Shown: positions 41,822 to 52,300 of the stretch, piece by piece
How the letters are laid out: every line of letters begins with the position of its first letter
Numbering within the stretch: position 1 is the stretch's first letter
NCBI RefSeq assembly: GCF_900102105.1
Contig: NZ_FNBB01000011.1
Span: 95,063 to 159,062 of the forward strand
Origin: Agrobacterium pusense
GTDB taxonomy: Bacteria; Pseudomonadota; Alphaproteobacteria; Rhizobiales; Rhizobiaceae
DNA: 64,000 nt
Reading direction: 5' to 3'
Notes under the pieces: model-generated
What the model saw: only the letters and a program-made list of their open reading frames with translations
Told to the model about the DNA's origin: nothing
Database searches by the model: none
Made by a program: the position numbers and the translations under genes

Positions 41822-43601
41822 GGGTTTCAGCCGCCGGCAGCGACAGAGTGAAGCGCGCGCCTGATATCACGCCATATTTGTCGACGACGTTCTCTGCCCG
41901 CAGGCTGCCGCCATGGGCTTCCGCGATCTGGCGGCTGATGGAAAGGCCAAGGCCGGAGTTCTGTCCGAAACCTTCGCTCGCCGGCCGGTCGGTGTAGAAA
42001 CGCTCAAAAATCCGGTCGATATCTTCGGCCTGAATGCCGGGCCCGTTGTCCTCTACCTGCACGATGCAACGATCCTTGTGACGGGAGAGGCGTACCGTGA
42101 TGCGGCCGCTTTCTTCGGCAACGAAGGAGCGCGCATTCTCGATGAGGTTGGTGACGATCTGGCCGATACGCAGATCGTGGCCGTTCACCACGAAGGAGGT
42201 CTTTGCGCCCGCTTTCCGGTCGACAACATAGTCGATCGTCACGCTTTTCTTCTTGGTGCTTATCTGGCGGGATATATCCACCAGACCCTTCATCAGCACA
42301 TCAAGATCGAGCGGCGCGGCGTCGGCGCGCGCCAGTTCGGCGTCAAGCCGTGAGGCGTCCGAAATATCGCTGATCAGGCGGTCGAGACGGCGCACATCGT
42401 GGAAGATGATCTCCGTCAGGCGCTGTTTGGACTCTTCGGTCTTGGCGCGCGGCAGAGTTTCCACGGCGCTGCGCAGCGAGGTCAGCGGGTTCTTGAGCTC
42501 GTGGCTGACATCTGCGGCGAAACTTTCGATCGCATCGATACGGTCGTAAAGCGCCGTCGTCATTTCACGCAGCGCAATAGAGAGGTTGCCGATCTCATCC
42601 TGGCGCGCCGAAAAATCCGGTATTTCCTCACGGGTTCTCGCCCCGCGGCGCACGCGGATCGCGGCCGCCGACAGCCGCCGCAGCGGCGTGGCGATGGTGG
42701 AGGAGAGGAGCAGCGACAGCACGATGTTGACCAGCGTGGCGATGCCAAAGACGCGCATGATGGCGAGGCGCTCGGCATGCACGATCTTGTCGATATCGCC
42801 CGCTTGTGTCGAAAGCAGCAGAACGCCGAGCACGGCCCGGAAGCGCTGTACCGGTACGGCCACGGAAACAATCAGCTCACCCTTTTCCGTGACACGCACG
42901 ACCGCGCCGCGCACGCCGGTCAGCGCGTTCATCACTTCCGGATAGATAGAGCCATCGCCGCCAGGCGCTTCCTTGTATTGCGGCAGGCTGCTCGGCTGCA
43001 GCATGCGGTTGAACATGCTGGTGAACCAGTCGCCCCAGGTCTGCGTCTCGGGCGTTACTGGCGGCAGGTCGAAGCGCAGCACCTGACCGCGCGAATAAAG
43101 ATGTCGGGAATCGAGCAGCAGATTGGCATCGGCATCGAACAGCCGCGCGCGGGTGCGCGTCGGCGAAATCAGCCGCCGCAGCACTGGTGCCACCCGTTCG
43201 GGATTGATCGGGAAACTCAAATCCTCATCGTTCGGTGCGGGCGTGATGCTCTGGCCCGCCTGCAATTCGAGCAGCTTTTCCGGATTGATGGTGATCGAGT
43301 TGGTATCGACAGAGGCGGAAGCGGAAACCGCGCCGGCTATGATTTCGCCCTGCGTCAGCAGGCTTTCCACGCGCGCATCGATCAGCCCCTCGCGGAACTG
43401 GTTGAGATAGAGAATGCCGCCGACCAGAACCACCGTCGCGGCGACGTTGAAGAACAGGATGCGGCGCGTGAGGCTGGAAAACACCGCATTGCCGAAAATA
43501 CGCCGGATGATCGTCAGCGGATGGATACGATGGCGGCGTTCGCTGCCGCGTTCTTCGGCATCGTCACTGTCCGAGACGGTTTCCGGCGTTTTTTTCAACA
43601 C
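41811..43601 (-). CDS. chvG: Two-component sensor histidine kinase ChvG (ExoS)
   Basis: 596 residues. Membrane helix 1 about 48-66, a periplasmic sensing domain about 67-283, membrane helix 2 about 284-303, HAMP (about 305-357), H-box FAADVSHELKNPLTSLRS (His367) and an HATPase domain with DNGPGIQ and NSGLGLSISRQ. In Agrobacterium and Sinorhizobium ChvG/ExoS senses acid and host-like conditions and controls envelope and virulence genes, repressed by periplasmic ExoR. It follows chvI and overlaps hprK. Confidence 0.97.
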   Translation of the reverse strand: MLKKTPETVSDSDDAEERGSERRHRIHPLTIIRRIFGNAVFSSLTRRILFFNVAATVVLVGGILYLNQFREGLIDARVESLLTQGEIIAGAVSASASVDTNSITINPEKLLELQAGQSITPAPNDEDLSFPINPERVAPVLRRLISPTRTRARLFDADANLLLDSRHLYSRGQVLRFDLPPVTPETQTWGDWFTSMFNRMLQPSSLPQYKEAPGGDGSIYPEVMNALTGVRGAVVRVTEKGELIVSVAVPVQRFRAVLGVLLLSTQAGDIDKIVHAERLAIMRVFGIATLVNIVLSLLLSSTIATPLRRLSAAAIRVRRGARTREEIPDFSARQDEIGNLSIALREMTTALYDRIDAIESFAADVSHELKNPLTSLRSAVETLPRAKTEESKQRLTEIIFHDVRRLDRLISDISDASRLDAELARADAAPLDLDVLMKGLVDISRQISTKKKSVTIDYVVDRKAGAKTSFVVNGHDLRIGQIVTNLIENARSFVAEESGRITVRLSRHKDRCIVQVEDNGPGIQAEDIDRIFERFYTDRPASEGFGQNSGLGLSISRQIAEAHGGSLRAENVVDKYGVISGARFTLSLPAAETHER

Positions 43602-43658
43602 GTATTCAAGTCCTTACCACCCCATACCGGGCGGTCCCTTCTGCGTGAGTCGGCTCGT

Positions 43659-44384
43659 TCAAGCCGCTTCGCGGAAGCGATATCCTACGCCATAAAGCGT
43701 TTCAATCATATCGAAGTCGCCATCGACCAGTTTGAACTTCTTGCGAAGACGCTTGATGTGGCTGTCGATGGTGCGGTCGTCCACATAGACCTGCTCGTCA
43801 TAAGCGGCATCCATCAGCGCGTCGCGGCTTTTCACGACACCTGGACGTTGTGCCAGCGAATGCAGGATGAGGAATTCGGTTACCGTCAGTGTTACCGGTT
43901 CGCCCTTCCAGGTGCAGGTGTGGCGTTCCTGATCCATGGCGAGCTGCCCGCGCTCCAGTGTGCGCGCCTGTTGGTCTGCCGTCGGCTTCAGAACGTTGCC
44001 GGTTGCGGCGGATGCTTCGCGGCTGCTGGCGCGGCGCAGGATGGCTTTGACGCGTTCCACCAGAAGGCGTTGCGAGAACGGCTTGGTGATGAAGTCGTCC
44101 GCGCCCATCTTCAGGCCGAACAATTCGTCGATCTCTTCATCCTTCGAGGTGAGGAAGATGACCGGCAGATCCGACTTCTGGCGAAGGCGCCGCAAAAGCT
44201 CCATGCCATCCATGCGGGGCATCTTAATATCGAAAATGGCGAGCTGCGGCGGACGGGCGATCAACCCGTCAAGCGCGGAAGCGCCGTCCGTATACGTTTC
44301 GACCCGGTAGCCTTCGGCTTCGAGCGCGATCGATACCGAAGTGAGAATATTCCGGTCATCGTCGACAAGCGCGATCGTCTGCAT
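43659..44384 (-). CDS. chvI: Two-component response regulator ChvI
   Basis: OmpR-family regulator paired with ChvG. 241 residues from ATG at 44384 ([16 protein letters not shown]). Receiver: DDD pocket 8-10, phospho-acceptor Asp52 in [13 protein letters not shown], Lys in [12 protein letters not shown]-terminal winged helix [16 protein letters not shown]. In-frame ATGs at 44399 and 44405 are possible longer starts. Followed by chvG in 57 bases. Confidence 0.97.
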   Translation of the reverse strand: MQTIALVDDDRNILTSVSIALEAEGYRVETYTDGASALDGLIARPPQLAIFDIKMPRMDGMELLRRLRQKSDLPVIFLTSKDEEIDELFGLKMGADDFITKPFSQRLLVERVKAILRRASSREASAATGNVLKPTADQQARTLERGQLAMDQERHTCTWKGEPVTLTVTEFLILHSLAQRPGVVKSRDALMDAAYDEQVYVDDRTIDSHIKRLRKKFKLVDGDFDMIETLYGVGYRFREAA

Positions 44385-44722
44385 GTAGTTGGTCTCCATC
44401 GTCATTTTCTCGTAACTCCCGACATTCACCCAGCCAGGTTGTGCGCCGCGAGCCACTCTCTTGAGTATAAAGGTGGAACAAATTGTGGCAAAGGAAAACT
44501 CACCCCAAAATCGCAAGGGCAGGACGAGGAGATTTCGTAGAGACGCCGCAGCTGAATTTTAATGCGTCTTCAACCGATTTAAAAAGAAATAAAATCTTTT
44601 AAATCGATTAATATATTGAAATTACTAAGTTTTTTAAACTTCAGCTCTTGCGTTTCCAAGAGGCGCCACGTATTTTCCGTGAAAATTTCAACGGCCTTAT
44701 CGTCATTAACAAGGAACGCGTC
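44385..44722. promoter_or_regulatory. Divergent chvI/pckA regulatory region with AT-rich palindrome
   Basis: 338 bases without a gene. An AT-rich dyad CGATTTAAAA (44575-44584) and TTTTAAATCG (44597-44606) with 12-base spacing lies 117-148 bases upstream of the pckA start; the second half continues as AATCGATT, a small palindrome with central CG typical of LacI-family operators. Rhizobial pckA is known to be controlled by the LacI-type PckR; binding here is inference. Promoters for chvI (left) and pckA (right) must lie in this gap. Confidence 0.5.
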
Positions 44723-46333
44723 ATGACCGAGATTGGGGTTCATAATCCTGCCAACGGAGTTGCACAACTCGGATTGGGCAAGGCTTCCCGCGTCTTTTAT
44801 AACCTCAATGAGAGCGAACTATACGAAGAGGCAATCCGCAACGGCGAGGCCGAGCTGACCATTGATGGTGCGCTGCGCGCCGTCACCGGCCAGCATACGG
44901 GCCGTTCTCCGAAGGACAAATTCGTTGTGCGCGACGCGTCCACCGAGAACACCATCTGGTGGGACAACAACAAGCCGCTGTCGCCGGAAAACTTCGAGTT
45001 GTTGCGCCAGGACATGTTGGCCCATGCCGCCGGAAAGACGCTCTATGTTCAGGACCTGATCGGCGGCGCCGATGAGGAAAACGCTCTGCCGACACGCGTC
45101 GTCACCGAGCTTGCCTGGCATTCGCTGTTCATCCGCAATCTGCTGATCCGTCCGAAGCAGGAAAAACTGGCGGGCTTCAAGCAGAAGCTCACCATCATCA
45201 ATCTGCCGAGCTTCAAGGCAGATCCGGCCCGTCATGGTGTCCGTTCGGAAACAGTCATCGCCTGCGATCTGACCAACGGCCTCGTTCTCATCGGCGGCAC
45301 GTCCTATGCCGGTGAAAACAAGAAGTCGGTCTTCACGGTGCTGAACTACCTGCTGCCGGCCAAGGGTGTGATGCCCATGCATTGCTCGGCCAATGTCGGT
45401 CCGCAGGGTGATTCTGCCGTTTTCTTCGGCCTCTCCGGCACCGGCAAGACCACGCTGTCGGCTGATCCGTCGCGCACGCTCATCGGCGATGACGAACATG
45501 GCTGGGGCGAACACGGCATCTTCAATTTCGAAGGCGGCTGCTATGCCAAGGCGATCAAGCTTTCGGCGGAAGCCGAGCCGGAAATTTACGCCGCGACCCG
45601 CCGTTTCGGCACGGTTCTCGAGAACGTCGTGCTGGACGAAAACCGCGTTCCTGATTTCAACGACAATTCGCTGACGGAAAACACCCGCAGCGCCTATCCG
45701 CTACACTTCATTCCGAATGCATCGGAGACGGGCATTGCCGGCCACCCGAAGACGATCATCATGCTGACGGCTGACGCCTTCGGCGTGCTACCGCCGATTG
45801 CCCGGCTGACACCGGAGCAGGCCATGTACCACTTCCTCTCCGGTTACACCGCCAAGGTCGCCGGTACGGAAAAGGGCGTGACCGAGCCGGAAGCGACATT
45901 CTCTACCTGCTTTGGCGCCCCCTTCATGCCGCGCCATCCGGCCGAATATGGCAACCTGCTGCGTGAGCTGATCGGCAAGCACGGTGTGGATTGCTGGCTG
46001 GTCAATACCGGCTGGACCGGCGGCGCTTACGGCATCGGCAAGCGTATGCCCATCAAGGCCACCCGCGCGCTTCTGACCGCCGCTCTCACTGGGGATCTGA
46101 AGAACGCACAGTTCCGCACCGATGCGAATTTCGGCTTCGCCGTCCCTCAGTCACTTGAGGGTGTCGACAGCGCGATCCTCGATCCGCGTTCCACCTGGGC
46201 CGATGGTGCAGCTTATGACGCGCAAGCCAAGAAGCTGGTTTCGATGTTCGTCACGAACTTCACCAAGTTCGAAGACCACGTCGACAGCAAGGTTCGTGAC
46301 GCAGCACCGGGCCTTTTGCTCGCGGCAGAATGA
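44723..46333 (+). CDS. pckA: Phosphoenolpyruvate carboxykinase (ATP)
   Basis: Converts oxaloacetate to PEP, first committed step of gluconeogenesis from dicarboxylates. 536 residues from ATG at 44723 ([17 protein letters not shown]) with AAGGA upstream; the longer frame to 44648 was rejected. ATP site [16 protein letters not shown], metal-binding [21 protein letters not shown], and [15 protein letters not shown]. Adjacent to chvGI, as in other rhizobia. Confidence 0.98.
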   Translation: MTEIGVHNPANGVAQLGLGKASRVFYNLNESELYEEAIRNGEAELTIDGALRAVTGQHTGRSPKDKFVVRDASTENTIWWDNNKPLSPENFELLRQDMLAHAAGKTLYVQDLIGGADEENALPTRVVTELAWHSLFIRNLLIRPKQEKLAGFKQKLTIINLPSFKADPARHGVRSETVIACDLTNGLVLIGGTSYAGENKKSVFTVLNYLLPAKGVMPMHCSANVGPQGDSAVFFGLSGTGKTTLSADPSRTLIGDDEHGWGEHGIFNFEGGCYAKAIKLSAEAEPEIYAATRRFGTVLENVVLDENRVPDFNDNSLTENTRSAYPLHFIPNASETGIAGHPKTIIMLTADAFGVLPPIARLTPEQAMYHFLSGYTAKVAGTEKGVTEPEATFSTCFGAPFMPRHPAEYGNLLRELIGKHGVDCWLVNTGWTGGAYGIGKRMPIKATRALLTAALTGDLKNAQFRTDANFGFAVPQSLEGVDSAILDPRSTWADGAAYDAQAKKLVSMFVTNFTKFEDHVDSKVRDAAPGLLLAAE

Positions 46334-46360
46334 ATAAGCCTCGTTTATGAGGAGGAGGGG

Positions 46361-46388
46361 AACCCGGCCCAAGTGCCGGGTTTCTTTT
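46361..46388 (+). terminator. Terminator of pckA
   Basis: AACCCGGC / GCCGGGTT 8-bp stem with 6-base loop, followed by TTTCTTTTT. Confidence 0.88.
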
Positions 46389-46460
46389 TGCCGGGTTCTT
46401 TCGTTTTGTCCTTGTTTTCATTTTTCACGATCTGTGGCATCACCGGCGCGGAGAGAAAAC

Positions 46461-46895
46461 ATGGCCAGCGACCCGCTTTACATCAATAACCGCATCACCA
46501 TTGCCGGCTGGGAGCTGACGGAGCAATTCGTGCTGGCCGGCGGGCCGGGCGGCCAGAACGTCAACAAGGTTTCGACAGCGGTTCAGCTATTTTTCGACAT
46601 TGCGAATTCACCCTCCCTTCCGGAAAGGGTGAAGGTCAATGCGTTGCGGCTCGGTGGCAGGCGCGTATCAAAAGAAGGCGTGCTGATGATCGAAGCGAGC
46701 CGGTTTCGCAGCCAGGAGCGCAATCGTGAGGATGCGCGCGAGCGCCTGAAGGAACTGATCCTCGAAGCCGCCGCCCCCCCGCCGCCGGTGCGCAAGGCTA
46801 CGAAACCCACCAAGGGCTCCGTCGAGCGCCGCCTCAAGGCGAAGTCCGGTCGCTCCGATATCAAGAAGATGCGCGGCAAACCTTCGGGCGAATAA
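46461..46895 (+). CDS. arfB: Alternative ribosome-rescue factor ArfB (YaeJ)
   Basis: Peptidyl-tRNA hydrolase that frees ribosomes stalled on truncated mRNA. 144 residues from ATG at 46461 (MASDPLYINNRITIAG). The GGQ catalytic motif is in LAGGPGGQNVNKVSTAVQL (about 26-44). The C-terminal 35 residues are strongly basic (KATKPTKGSVERRLKAKSGR), the tail that enters the mRNA channel. The longer frame upstream lacks support. Confidence 0.95.
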   Translation: MASDPLYINNRITIAGWELTEQFVLAGGPGGQNVNKVSTAVQLFFDIANSPSLPERVKVNALRLGGRRVSKEGVLMIEASRFRSQERNREDARERLKELILEAAAPPPPVRKATKPTKGSVERRLKAKSGRSDIKKMRGKPSGE

Positions 46896-46981
46896 GCGAC
46901 GATCAGGCGACGAATCTCTCGCCCTTGTCATAGAGCTTCAAATATCGTCTGGTAAGCCTCCCTACAACCAAGGAGGGTGCT

Positions 46982-47431
46982 ATGGGTCTGTTCAATTTCA
47001 TCAAGGAAGCGGGAAAGAAGCTTGGTATCGGCGGCGACGACGCGCCGGATGTCGAAGCGGTCAAGAAGGAACTCGCTTCCCACGATCTCGGCACCGACAA
47101 GGTTCAGGTCGAGGTGGTGGATGACAAGGTTGTCCTGAAGGGCGAAGTGGCCGATCAATCGATTTTCGAAAAGGCGGTCATCGCGGTCGGCAACACGCTC
47201 GGCATTTCCAAGGTCGAGGCCGGCGAGTTAAAAGTGGCCGAAGCGCCGGCGAAAGAACCGGTCTTCTATACGGTCAAAAAGGGTGACAATCTCTGGAAGA
47301 TTGCGGAAGCGCAATATGGCAAGGCCAATGGCGCGAAGAATAACATCATCTTCGAAGCCAACAAGCCGATGCTGACGCACCCCGACAAGATTTATCCCGG
47401 CCAGGTTCTGCGCATTCCAGACCTTGCCTGA
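46982..47431 (+). CDS. kbp: BON-LysM protein, potassium-binding Kbp (YgaU) type
   Basis: 149 residues: an N-terminal BON domain (about 20-80; DKVVLKGEVADQSIFEKAV) and a C-terminal LysM domain (about 95-147; YTVKKGDNLWKIAEAQYG...HPDKIYPGQVLRIP). The E. coli homologue Kbp binds K+ in the cytoplasm and has no signal peptide, like this one. AAGGAGG precedes the ATG at optimal spacing, so expression is probably high. Monocistronic with its own terminator. Confidence 0.88.
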   Translation: MGLFNFIKEAGKKLGIGGDDAPDVEAVKKELASHDLGTDKVQVEVVDDKVVLKGEVADQSIFEKAVIAVGNTLGISKVEAGELKVAEAPAKEPVFYTVKKGDNLWKIAEAQYGKANGAKNNIIFEANKPMLTHPDKIYPGQVLRIPDLA

Positions 47432-47455
47432 TAACGCCTTGTAATCGCTGCGACG

Positions 47456-47479
47456 AAGATGCCGCCTTCGCGGCATCTT
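47456..47479. terminator. Bidirectional terminator between kbp and coaA
   Basis: AAGATGCCGC / GCGGCATCTT 10-bp stem with CTTC loop; it ends directly before the coaA stop codon. Confidence 0.85.
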
Positions 47480-48481
47480 TCACAATTTGCGAAGCGCGAC
47501 CGTGTCGATCAGGTGGTTTTTGCCCTTGCGCAAAATAAGGTCGGCGCGCGGGCGGGTCGGCACGATGTTCTGCCGCAGGTTCTTCAGGTTGATGTTCTGC
47601 CAGAGGCCTTCAGCAATGCTGAGCGCCGCTTCTTCGCTGATCGAGGCATAACGGTTGAAGAATGAATTAGGATCGCGGAAGGCGGTTTTTCTCAGATTCA
47701 TGAACCGGTTCACATACCAGTTGTGAATAAGGCCTTCATCAGCGTCGATATAGATCGAGAAATCGAAGAAGTCGGAAACGATCGGCACGATCCTCCCGCC
47801 TGCCGGCAGGTCGCGCGATTGCAGCACGTTGATGCCTTCGAAGATGAGAATATCCGGCTGGTCGATGACAGTGAACTCGTTCGGCAGAACGTCATAGGTC
47901 AGGTGCGAATAACGCGGCGCCTTGACATTGGGCTGGCCTGCCTTGATGGCCGACAGGAAACGCAGGAGCGCGCCGATATCGTAGCTCTCCGGGAAGCCTT
48001 TACGCTCCATCAGATTCTCGCGCCGCAATACCTCGTTCGGATAGAGAAATCCGTCAGTGGTGATGAGGTCGACCTTGGGACTGGAAGGCCAGCGCGCCAG
48101 AAGCTCTTTCAGAATACGTGCCGTCGTGGATTTGCCAACGGCAACGGAGCCGGCGATGCCGATGACGAAGGGCGTCTTGTTGACGTCAGCCATGTTGAGG
48201 AAGCGGTTGCGTTGCTCGAACAACAGCTGCGATGCTTCCACATGGGAAGACAGCAGGCGCGACAGAGACAGGTAGATGCGCCGCACCTCATCCAGATCGA
48301 TCGGATCATCCAGCGAACGCAGCCGTTTGACCTCGTCGGCAGAAAGCGTCAATGGCGTGTCGGCACGAAACTTCGACCATTCTTCCGAACTGAAGAAGTG
48401 GTAGGGCGAATATTCATCCGGTCGGAAATGATCGAGTGTGCTCGGCATGCCTCTCTCCCCGCTGCCTGCCTCGATCTTCAT
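47480..48481 (-). CDS. coaA: Pantothenate kinase, type I
   Basis: First committed step of CoA synthesis. 333 residues from ATG at 48481, which overlaps the hisE stop (ATGA); ATG at 48448 ([16 protein letters not shown]) with GGGGAG upstream is an equally good start. P-loop [17 protein letters not shown] (about 110), TTDGFLYPN, and [11 protein letters not shown]. It ends the his cluster; coaE of the same pathway is elsewhere in the window near the origin. Confidence 0.96.
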   Translation of the reverse strand: MKIEAGSGERGMPSTLDHFRPDEYSPYHFFSSEEWSKFRADTPLTLSADEVKRLRSLDDPIDLDEVRRIYLSLSRLLSSHVEASQLLFEQRNRFLNMADVNKTPFVIGIAGSVAVGKSTTARILKELLARWPSSPKVDLITTDGFLYPNEVLRRENLMERKGFPESYDIGALLRFLSAIKAGQPNVKAPRYSHLTYDVLPNEFTVIDQPDILIFEGINVLQSRDLPAGGRIVPIVSDFFDFSIYIDADEGLIHNWYVNRFMNLRKTAFRDPNSFFNRYASISEEAALSIAEGLWQNINLKNLRQNIVPTRPRADLILRKGKNHLIDTVALRKL

Positions 48482-48801
48482 GATGTCGGCCTCGCTGCCT
48501 TTTCCGCAAGACCGGTTTGCCCGGTCCTGCGCTCCAGCTCGGCGAAAACCTCATTCAGCGGGATGTCGGCGATCTTCAAAACCACCAGCAGATGGTAAAG
48601 CAGGTCCGCCGCTTCGTTCTTCAGCCCGTCGCGGTCTTTTGCGATGGCCGCAATGACGGCTTCCACGGCTTCTTCGCCGAGTTTCTTTGCCGCACGCTCC
48701 TGGCCGGCCGCAACCAGCTTGGCCGTCCAGGATTCGTCAGGAGACGCAGCGGCGCGGGTTGCGACGATGCGCTCCAGATCGGAAAGGGAAAATGCGCTCA
48801 T
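48478..48801 (-). CDS. hisE: Phosphoribosyl-ATP pyrophosphatase
   Basis: Second step of histidine synthesis. 107 residues from ATG at 48801 ([18 protein letters not shown]). The MazG-like core has [14 protein letters not shown] with conserved Glu pair and [12 protein letters not shown]. It follows hisF by 15 bases. Confidence 0.96.
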   Translation of the reverse strand: MSAFSLSDLERIVATRAAASPDESWTAKLVAAGQERAAKKLGEEAVEAVIAAIAKDRDGLKNEAADLLYHLLVVLKIADIPLNEVFAELERRTGQTGLAEKAARPTS

Positions 48802-48816
48802 GGAGGAATCCTGCAA

Positions 48817-49593
48817 TCAGTCGAGACGCATGGCGATGCCATGCTCGGCCATGTAGTTCTTGGCTTCACCGATCGAATAAGTGCCGAAGTGGAAGATCGA
48901 AGCGGCAAGCACCGCAGTCGCATGGCCATCCCGAACGCCTGCTACCAGATCCTCCAGCGTGCCGACGCCCCCCGAAGCGATAACGGGGACTCGAACCTGA
49001 TCGGCAATGCTGCGCGTCAGGCCGATATCGTAACCGCTCTTTGTGCCGTCGCGGTCCATCGAGGTGACAAGCAATTCGCCGGCGCCGCGTTCGACCATCT
49101 TGATGGCGAATTCCACGGCGTCAATCCCGGTCGGCTGGCGTCCGCCATGGGTGAATATTTCCCAGCGGCCTTCTTCCCCATCCTTCGAAACCCGCTTGGC
49201 GTCTATCGAAACGACGATGCACTGGTTGCCGAACTTGTCGGCCGCCTGCGCCACGAAGTCGGGATCCTTGACCGCTGCGGAATTGATCGAGACCTTGTCG
49301 GCCCCGCACAGAAGCAGCTTGCGGATGTCGGCGACGGCGCGAACGCCGCCACCGACGGTCAGTGGCATGAAGCAATGATCGGCGGTGCGTGAAACGACAT
49401 CGAAGATCGTGTCGCGATTATCCGAAGAGGCGGTAATGTCGAGGAAGCAGAGTTCGTCCGCCCCTGCCGCATCGTAGGCTTTCGCTGCCTCGACCGGGTC
49501 GCCTGCGTCGATCAGGTCTACGAAGTTCACGCCCTTGACGACACGGCCGTCTTTCACGTCCAGGCAGGGAATAACGCGGGCTTTTAGGGTCAT
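48817..49593 (-). CDS. hisF: Imidazole glycerol phosphate synthase subunit HisF
   Basis: Cyclase subunit; forms IGP and AICAR with ammonia from HisH. 258 residues. Catalytic Asp11 in [16 protein letters not shown] and the second in [27 protein letters not shown] binds phosphate. Start overlaps hisA stop by 4 bases. Confidence 0.98.
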   Translation of the reverse strand: MTLKARVIPCLDVKDGRVVKGVNFVDLIDAGDPVEAAKAYDAAGADELCFLDITASSDNRDTIFDVVSRTADHCFMPLTVGGGVRAVADIRKLLLCGADKVSINSAAVKDPDFVAQAADKFGNQCIVVSIDAKRVSKDGEEGRWEIFTHGGRQPTGIDAVEFAIKMVERGAGELLVTSMDRDGTKSGYDIGLTRSIADQVRVPVIASGGVGTLEDLVAGVRDGHATAVLAASIFHFGTYSIGEAKNYMAEHGIAMRLD

Positions 49594-50333
49594 ACGCGTA
49601 CCTCCTTTGCGGCCTTGATGAGGGCGAGCGCCTCCGCCGGATCGATACGGCCGTCATAAAGCGCGCGGCCGGAAATCGCGCCCTCAAGCTTTGCCGCATC
49701 CGGCTGCAACATGCGCTTGATGTCGTCGATGGAGGCGAGACCACCGGACGCGATGACCGGGATGGAGACGGCGTCGGCCAGTTCCAGCGTTGAGGCCCAA
49801 TTTATACCGGCCAGAATGCCGTCACGATCGATATCGGTATAGATGATCGCGGCAACACCAGCGCCTTCGAAACGTTTGGCAAGCTCGATCACGCCGAGTT
49901 CGGAGGCTTCCGCCCAGCCTTCCACCGCAACCTTGCCGCCCTTGGCATCAATGCCGACGGCGACCTGGCCGGGAAAACGCTTGCAGGCTTCAATGACCAG
50001 AACCGGATCGCGCACCGCCACGGTGCCGAGAATGACGCGAGCAAGCCCACGGCTCAGCCAGGCCTCGATATGATCGAGCGTGCGGATGCCGCCGCCCAGC
50101 TGCACCGGGTTTTTCGTCGCCTTCAGAATGGCATCAACCGCGGCGCCATTGACCGTCTGGCCGGCGAACGCACCGTTGAGATCAACGACATGCAGCCATT
50201 CAAAGCCTTGATCCTCGAAAGCTTTCGCCTGTGCGCCGGGGTCGGTATTATAGACGGTGGCCTGGTCCATATCGCCGAGTTTCAGGCGAACGCACTCACC
50301 GTCTTTAAGGTCGATTGCGGGAAAAAGAATCAT
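49590..50333 (-). CDS. hisA: Phosphoribosyl-formimino-AICAR isomerase HisA
   Basis: Amadori isomerase of histidine synthesis. 247 residues. Barrel with catalytic Asp in [19 protein letters not shown] and the second in [28 protein letters not shown] is the first phosphate site. One base separates it from hisH. Confidence 0.98.
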   Translation of the reverse strand: MILFPAIDLKDGECVRLKLGDMDQATVYNTDPGAQAKAFEDQGFEWLHVVDLNGAFAGQTVNGAAVDAILKATKNPVQLGGGIRTLDHIEAWLSRGLARVILGTVAVRDPVLVIEACKRFPGQVAVGIDAKGGKVAVEGWAEASELGVIELAKRFEGAGVAAIIYTDIDRDGILAGINWASTLELADAVSIPVIASGGLASIDDIKRMLQPDAAKLEGAISGRALYDGRIDPAEALALIKAAKEVRV

Positions 50334-50334
50334 G

Positions 50335-50985
50335 TCAGGGCTTCCAGCGCAGGAAATTGGAAATCAGGGCAAGGCCGAGCGTCTGGCTTTTTTCCGGGTG
50401 GAATTGCGCGCCGGCCATATTGTCGCGACCGACGAAAGCCGTCATCGCGCCACCGTAATTTGTGGTGGCGATGACATCCGTCGAGTGCTTGGCCGCCAGA
50501 TGATAGGAATGCACGAAATACGCGTGCAAGCCATCCGCGCCCGTCTTGATGCCGTCGAACAGCGGGTGGGCGTGGCGGATTTCCAGCGTGTTCCAGCCGA
50601 TCTGCGGAATCTTCAGGTTCTTATCGGCAGGCGTCATTTCCACCACGTCACCCTCGATCCAGCCGAGCCCGGTGCTAACAGTCTTTTCCAGCCCGCGCGA
50701 GGACATGAGCTGCATGCCGACGCAGATGCCGAGGAAGGGATGCGCCTTTTTCTCGACGGCTTCAAGGAGCGCCTCATGCATTCCGGGAACGGCATCCAGA
50801 CCGGCGCGGCAGTCGGCATAAGCGCCGACACCAGGCAGCACGATGCGGTCTGCCGAGGCGACGTGATCCGGCTTGTCGGTCAAATCAATGGTTGCGTTGA
50901 TGCCGGCTTCACGCGCGGCACGCTCGAAAGCTTTGGTGGCCGAACGCAGGTTGCCCGAGCCGTAGTCGATGATCGCGACACGCAT
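50335..50985 (-). CDS. hisH: Imidazole glycerol phosphate synthase subunit HisH
   Basis: Glutamine amidotransferase that feeds ammonia to HisF. 216 residues from ATG at 50985 ([15 protein letters not shown]). Nucleophile Cys88 in [11 protein letters not shown]; His-Glu in AQFHPEKSQ. The DUF2628 gene stops one base upstream. Confidence 0.97.
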   Translation of the reverse strand: MRVAIIDYGSGNLRSATKAFERAAREAGINATIDLTDKPDHVASADRIVLPGVGAYADCRAGLDAVPGMHEALLEAVEKKAHPFLGICVGMQLMSSRGLEKTVSTGLGWIEGDVVEMTPADKNLKIPQIGWNTLEIRHAHPLFDGIKTGADGLHAYFVHSYHLAAKHSTDVIATTNYGGAMTAFVGRDNMAGAQFHPEKSQTLGLALISNFLRWKP

Positions 50986-50986
50986 G

Positions 50987-51481
50987 TCAGCGCCTTCCAT
51001 TCAAGTCGAAAAGAAACGATCCGGCGGGATCGTTGACGAAGTTTTTGCCGCCGCTCTTTTGCGGCGAAGGGGTCCAGACCGGGTGCGACAGCTGTTCTTC
51101 GGCGTCAGCGTTTTCGGAGAGACCGGAGAAATATATGTCTTCGGCGCTCGAAAGATCAGGGGCGGAAACGACTGACTTCAGCGTCCAACCTTTGCGGATC
51201 AGGTGCCGGACGAGAAAATTGCGTCCCTCCAGCGCTGTTATGAGCCCAATCGTGAAACCAACAAGAATTCCGGCAGGTTCGAATCCGGCTAACATCGAGA
51301 CTTGTCCGGCCGCAACGAATGCGATGACAACGATGGCCGTCGCCAGCCACAGCCGGTTGATCGCAAGCCATAACCATGGCGCAAAGAGAGCCAGCCAGAC
51401 GAAACGATCGGCAATGAATCGGGTCGTCTTGTGGTCCCTGTCCGGCCCGTTGGGGGCTTCCAGAACGAGATAGCTTGTCAT
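50987..51481 (-). CDS. DUF2628 membrane protein within the his cluster
   Basis: 164 residues from ATG at 51481 ([18 protein letters not shown]). Hydrophobic segments about 26-42, 46-62 and 69-86 ([51 protein letters not shown]); the last 65 residues are polar and likely cytoplasmic. Function unknown. It lies between hisB and hisH with almost no spacing, so it is co-transcribed with histidine genes; whether it is functionally linked is open. Confidence 0.88.
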   Translation of the reverse strand: MTSYLVLEAPNGPDRDHKTTRFIADRFVWLALFAPWLWLAINRLWLATAIVVIAFVAAGQVSMLAGFEPAGILVGFTIGLITALEGRNFLVRHLIRKGWTLKSVVSAPDLSSAEDIYFSGLSENADAEEQLSHPVWTPSPQKSGGKNFVNDPAGSFLFDLNGRR

Positions 51482-51503
51482 GGGCTTCCTGACGGCTTTG
51501 GCG

Positions 51504-52100
51504 TCAGGCCAGCATGCCCTTTGTCGAGGGAACGCGGCCTGCCTGCCGGGGGTCGATCTCGATTGCCGTGCGAAGAACGCGGGCAACGGCCTTGAAGCAT
51601 GTTTCGGCGATATGATGGTTGTTGGCGCCGTAATGGTTCAGGATATGCAGCGTGATGCCGGCATTCTGGGCGAGTGCCTGAAAGAATTCGCGCACCAGTT
51701 CCGTGTCGAAGGTGCCGATCTTTGGCGCGGAAAAATTGACGTTCCAGACGAGGAACGGCCGGCCGGAAATGTCGACGGCGGCCTTGGTCATCGTCTCGTC
51801 CATGGCAAGGTCGAGCGAGGCGTAGCGGGTAATTCCGCGCCGGTCGCCAAGCGCCTTCGCGATCGCCTGGCCGATGGCGATGCCAGTATCTTCCACGGTG
51901 TGATGATCATCGATGTGCAGGTCGCCCTGAACCTCGATCTCCATGTCGATCAGCGAATGGCGGCTCAGCTGGTCCAGCATATGGTCGAAAAATCCCACGC
52001 CGGTGGAAATTTTCGATTTGCCGGTGCCGTCGATATCCACACGCACCGAAACCGAGGTTTCGTTGGTCTTGCGGATAATCTCGCCTTTACGTTCTGCCAT
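51504..52100 (-). CDS. hisB: Imidazoleglycerol-phosphate dehydratase
   Basis: Dehydrates IGP to imidazole acetol phosphate. 198 residues from ATG at 52100 ([16 protein letters not shown]), with GGAG upstream. Two metal-binding motifs: [14 protein letters not shown] and NNHHIAET. First gene of the leftward hisB-DUF2628-hisH-hisA-hisF-hisE-coaA cluster, divergent from hslV across 200 bases. Confidence 0.97.
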   Translation of the reverse strand: MAERKGEIIRKTNETSVSVRVDIDGTGKSKISTGVGFFDHMLDQLSRHSLIDMEIEVQGDLHIDDHHTVEDTGIAIGQAIAKALGDRRGITRYASLDLAMDETMTKAAVDISGRPFLVWNVNFSAPKIGTFDTELVREFFQALAQNAGITLHILNHYGANNHHIAETCFKAVARVLRTAIEIDPRQAGRVPSTKGMLA

Positions 52101-52300
52101 TTTGGCCGCTCCGTGAAAATGTCGCCGTTCCTTATCAGCACGGGACACAAATATCCAGTTGTTCCATCGTCTTGGCTGACCTGCGGAAAACCCGGTGTGA
52201 TCCCGATGATTGCAATCGCAAAAACCAGACTTACATAGAACCCGAAAGGGCCGCAACCCGGCCCGTTAACTCCAGGCCCGGCAGGGCAGACAGGTGTTTG

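Noticed and set aside
42399..44540. 713-codon open frame on the plus strand
   Set aside because: It lies fully antisense to chvG and chvI, whose motifs are certain; long antisense frames are common in GC-rich DNA and this one has no recognisable domain.
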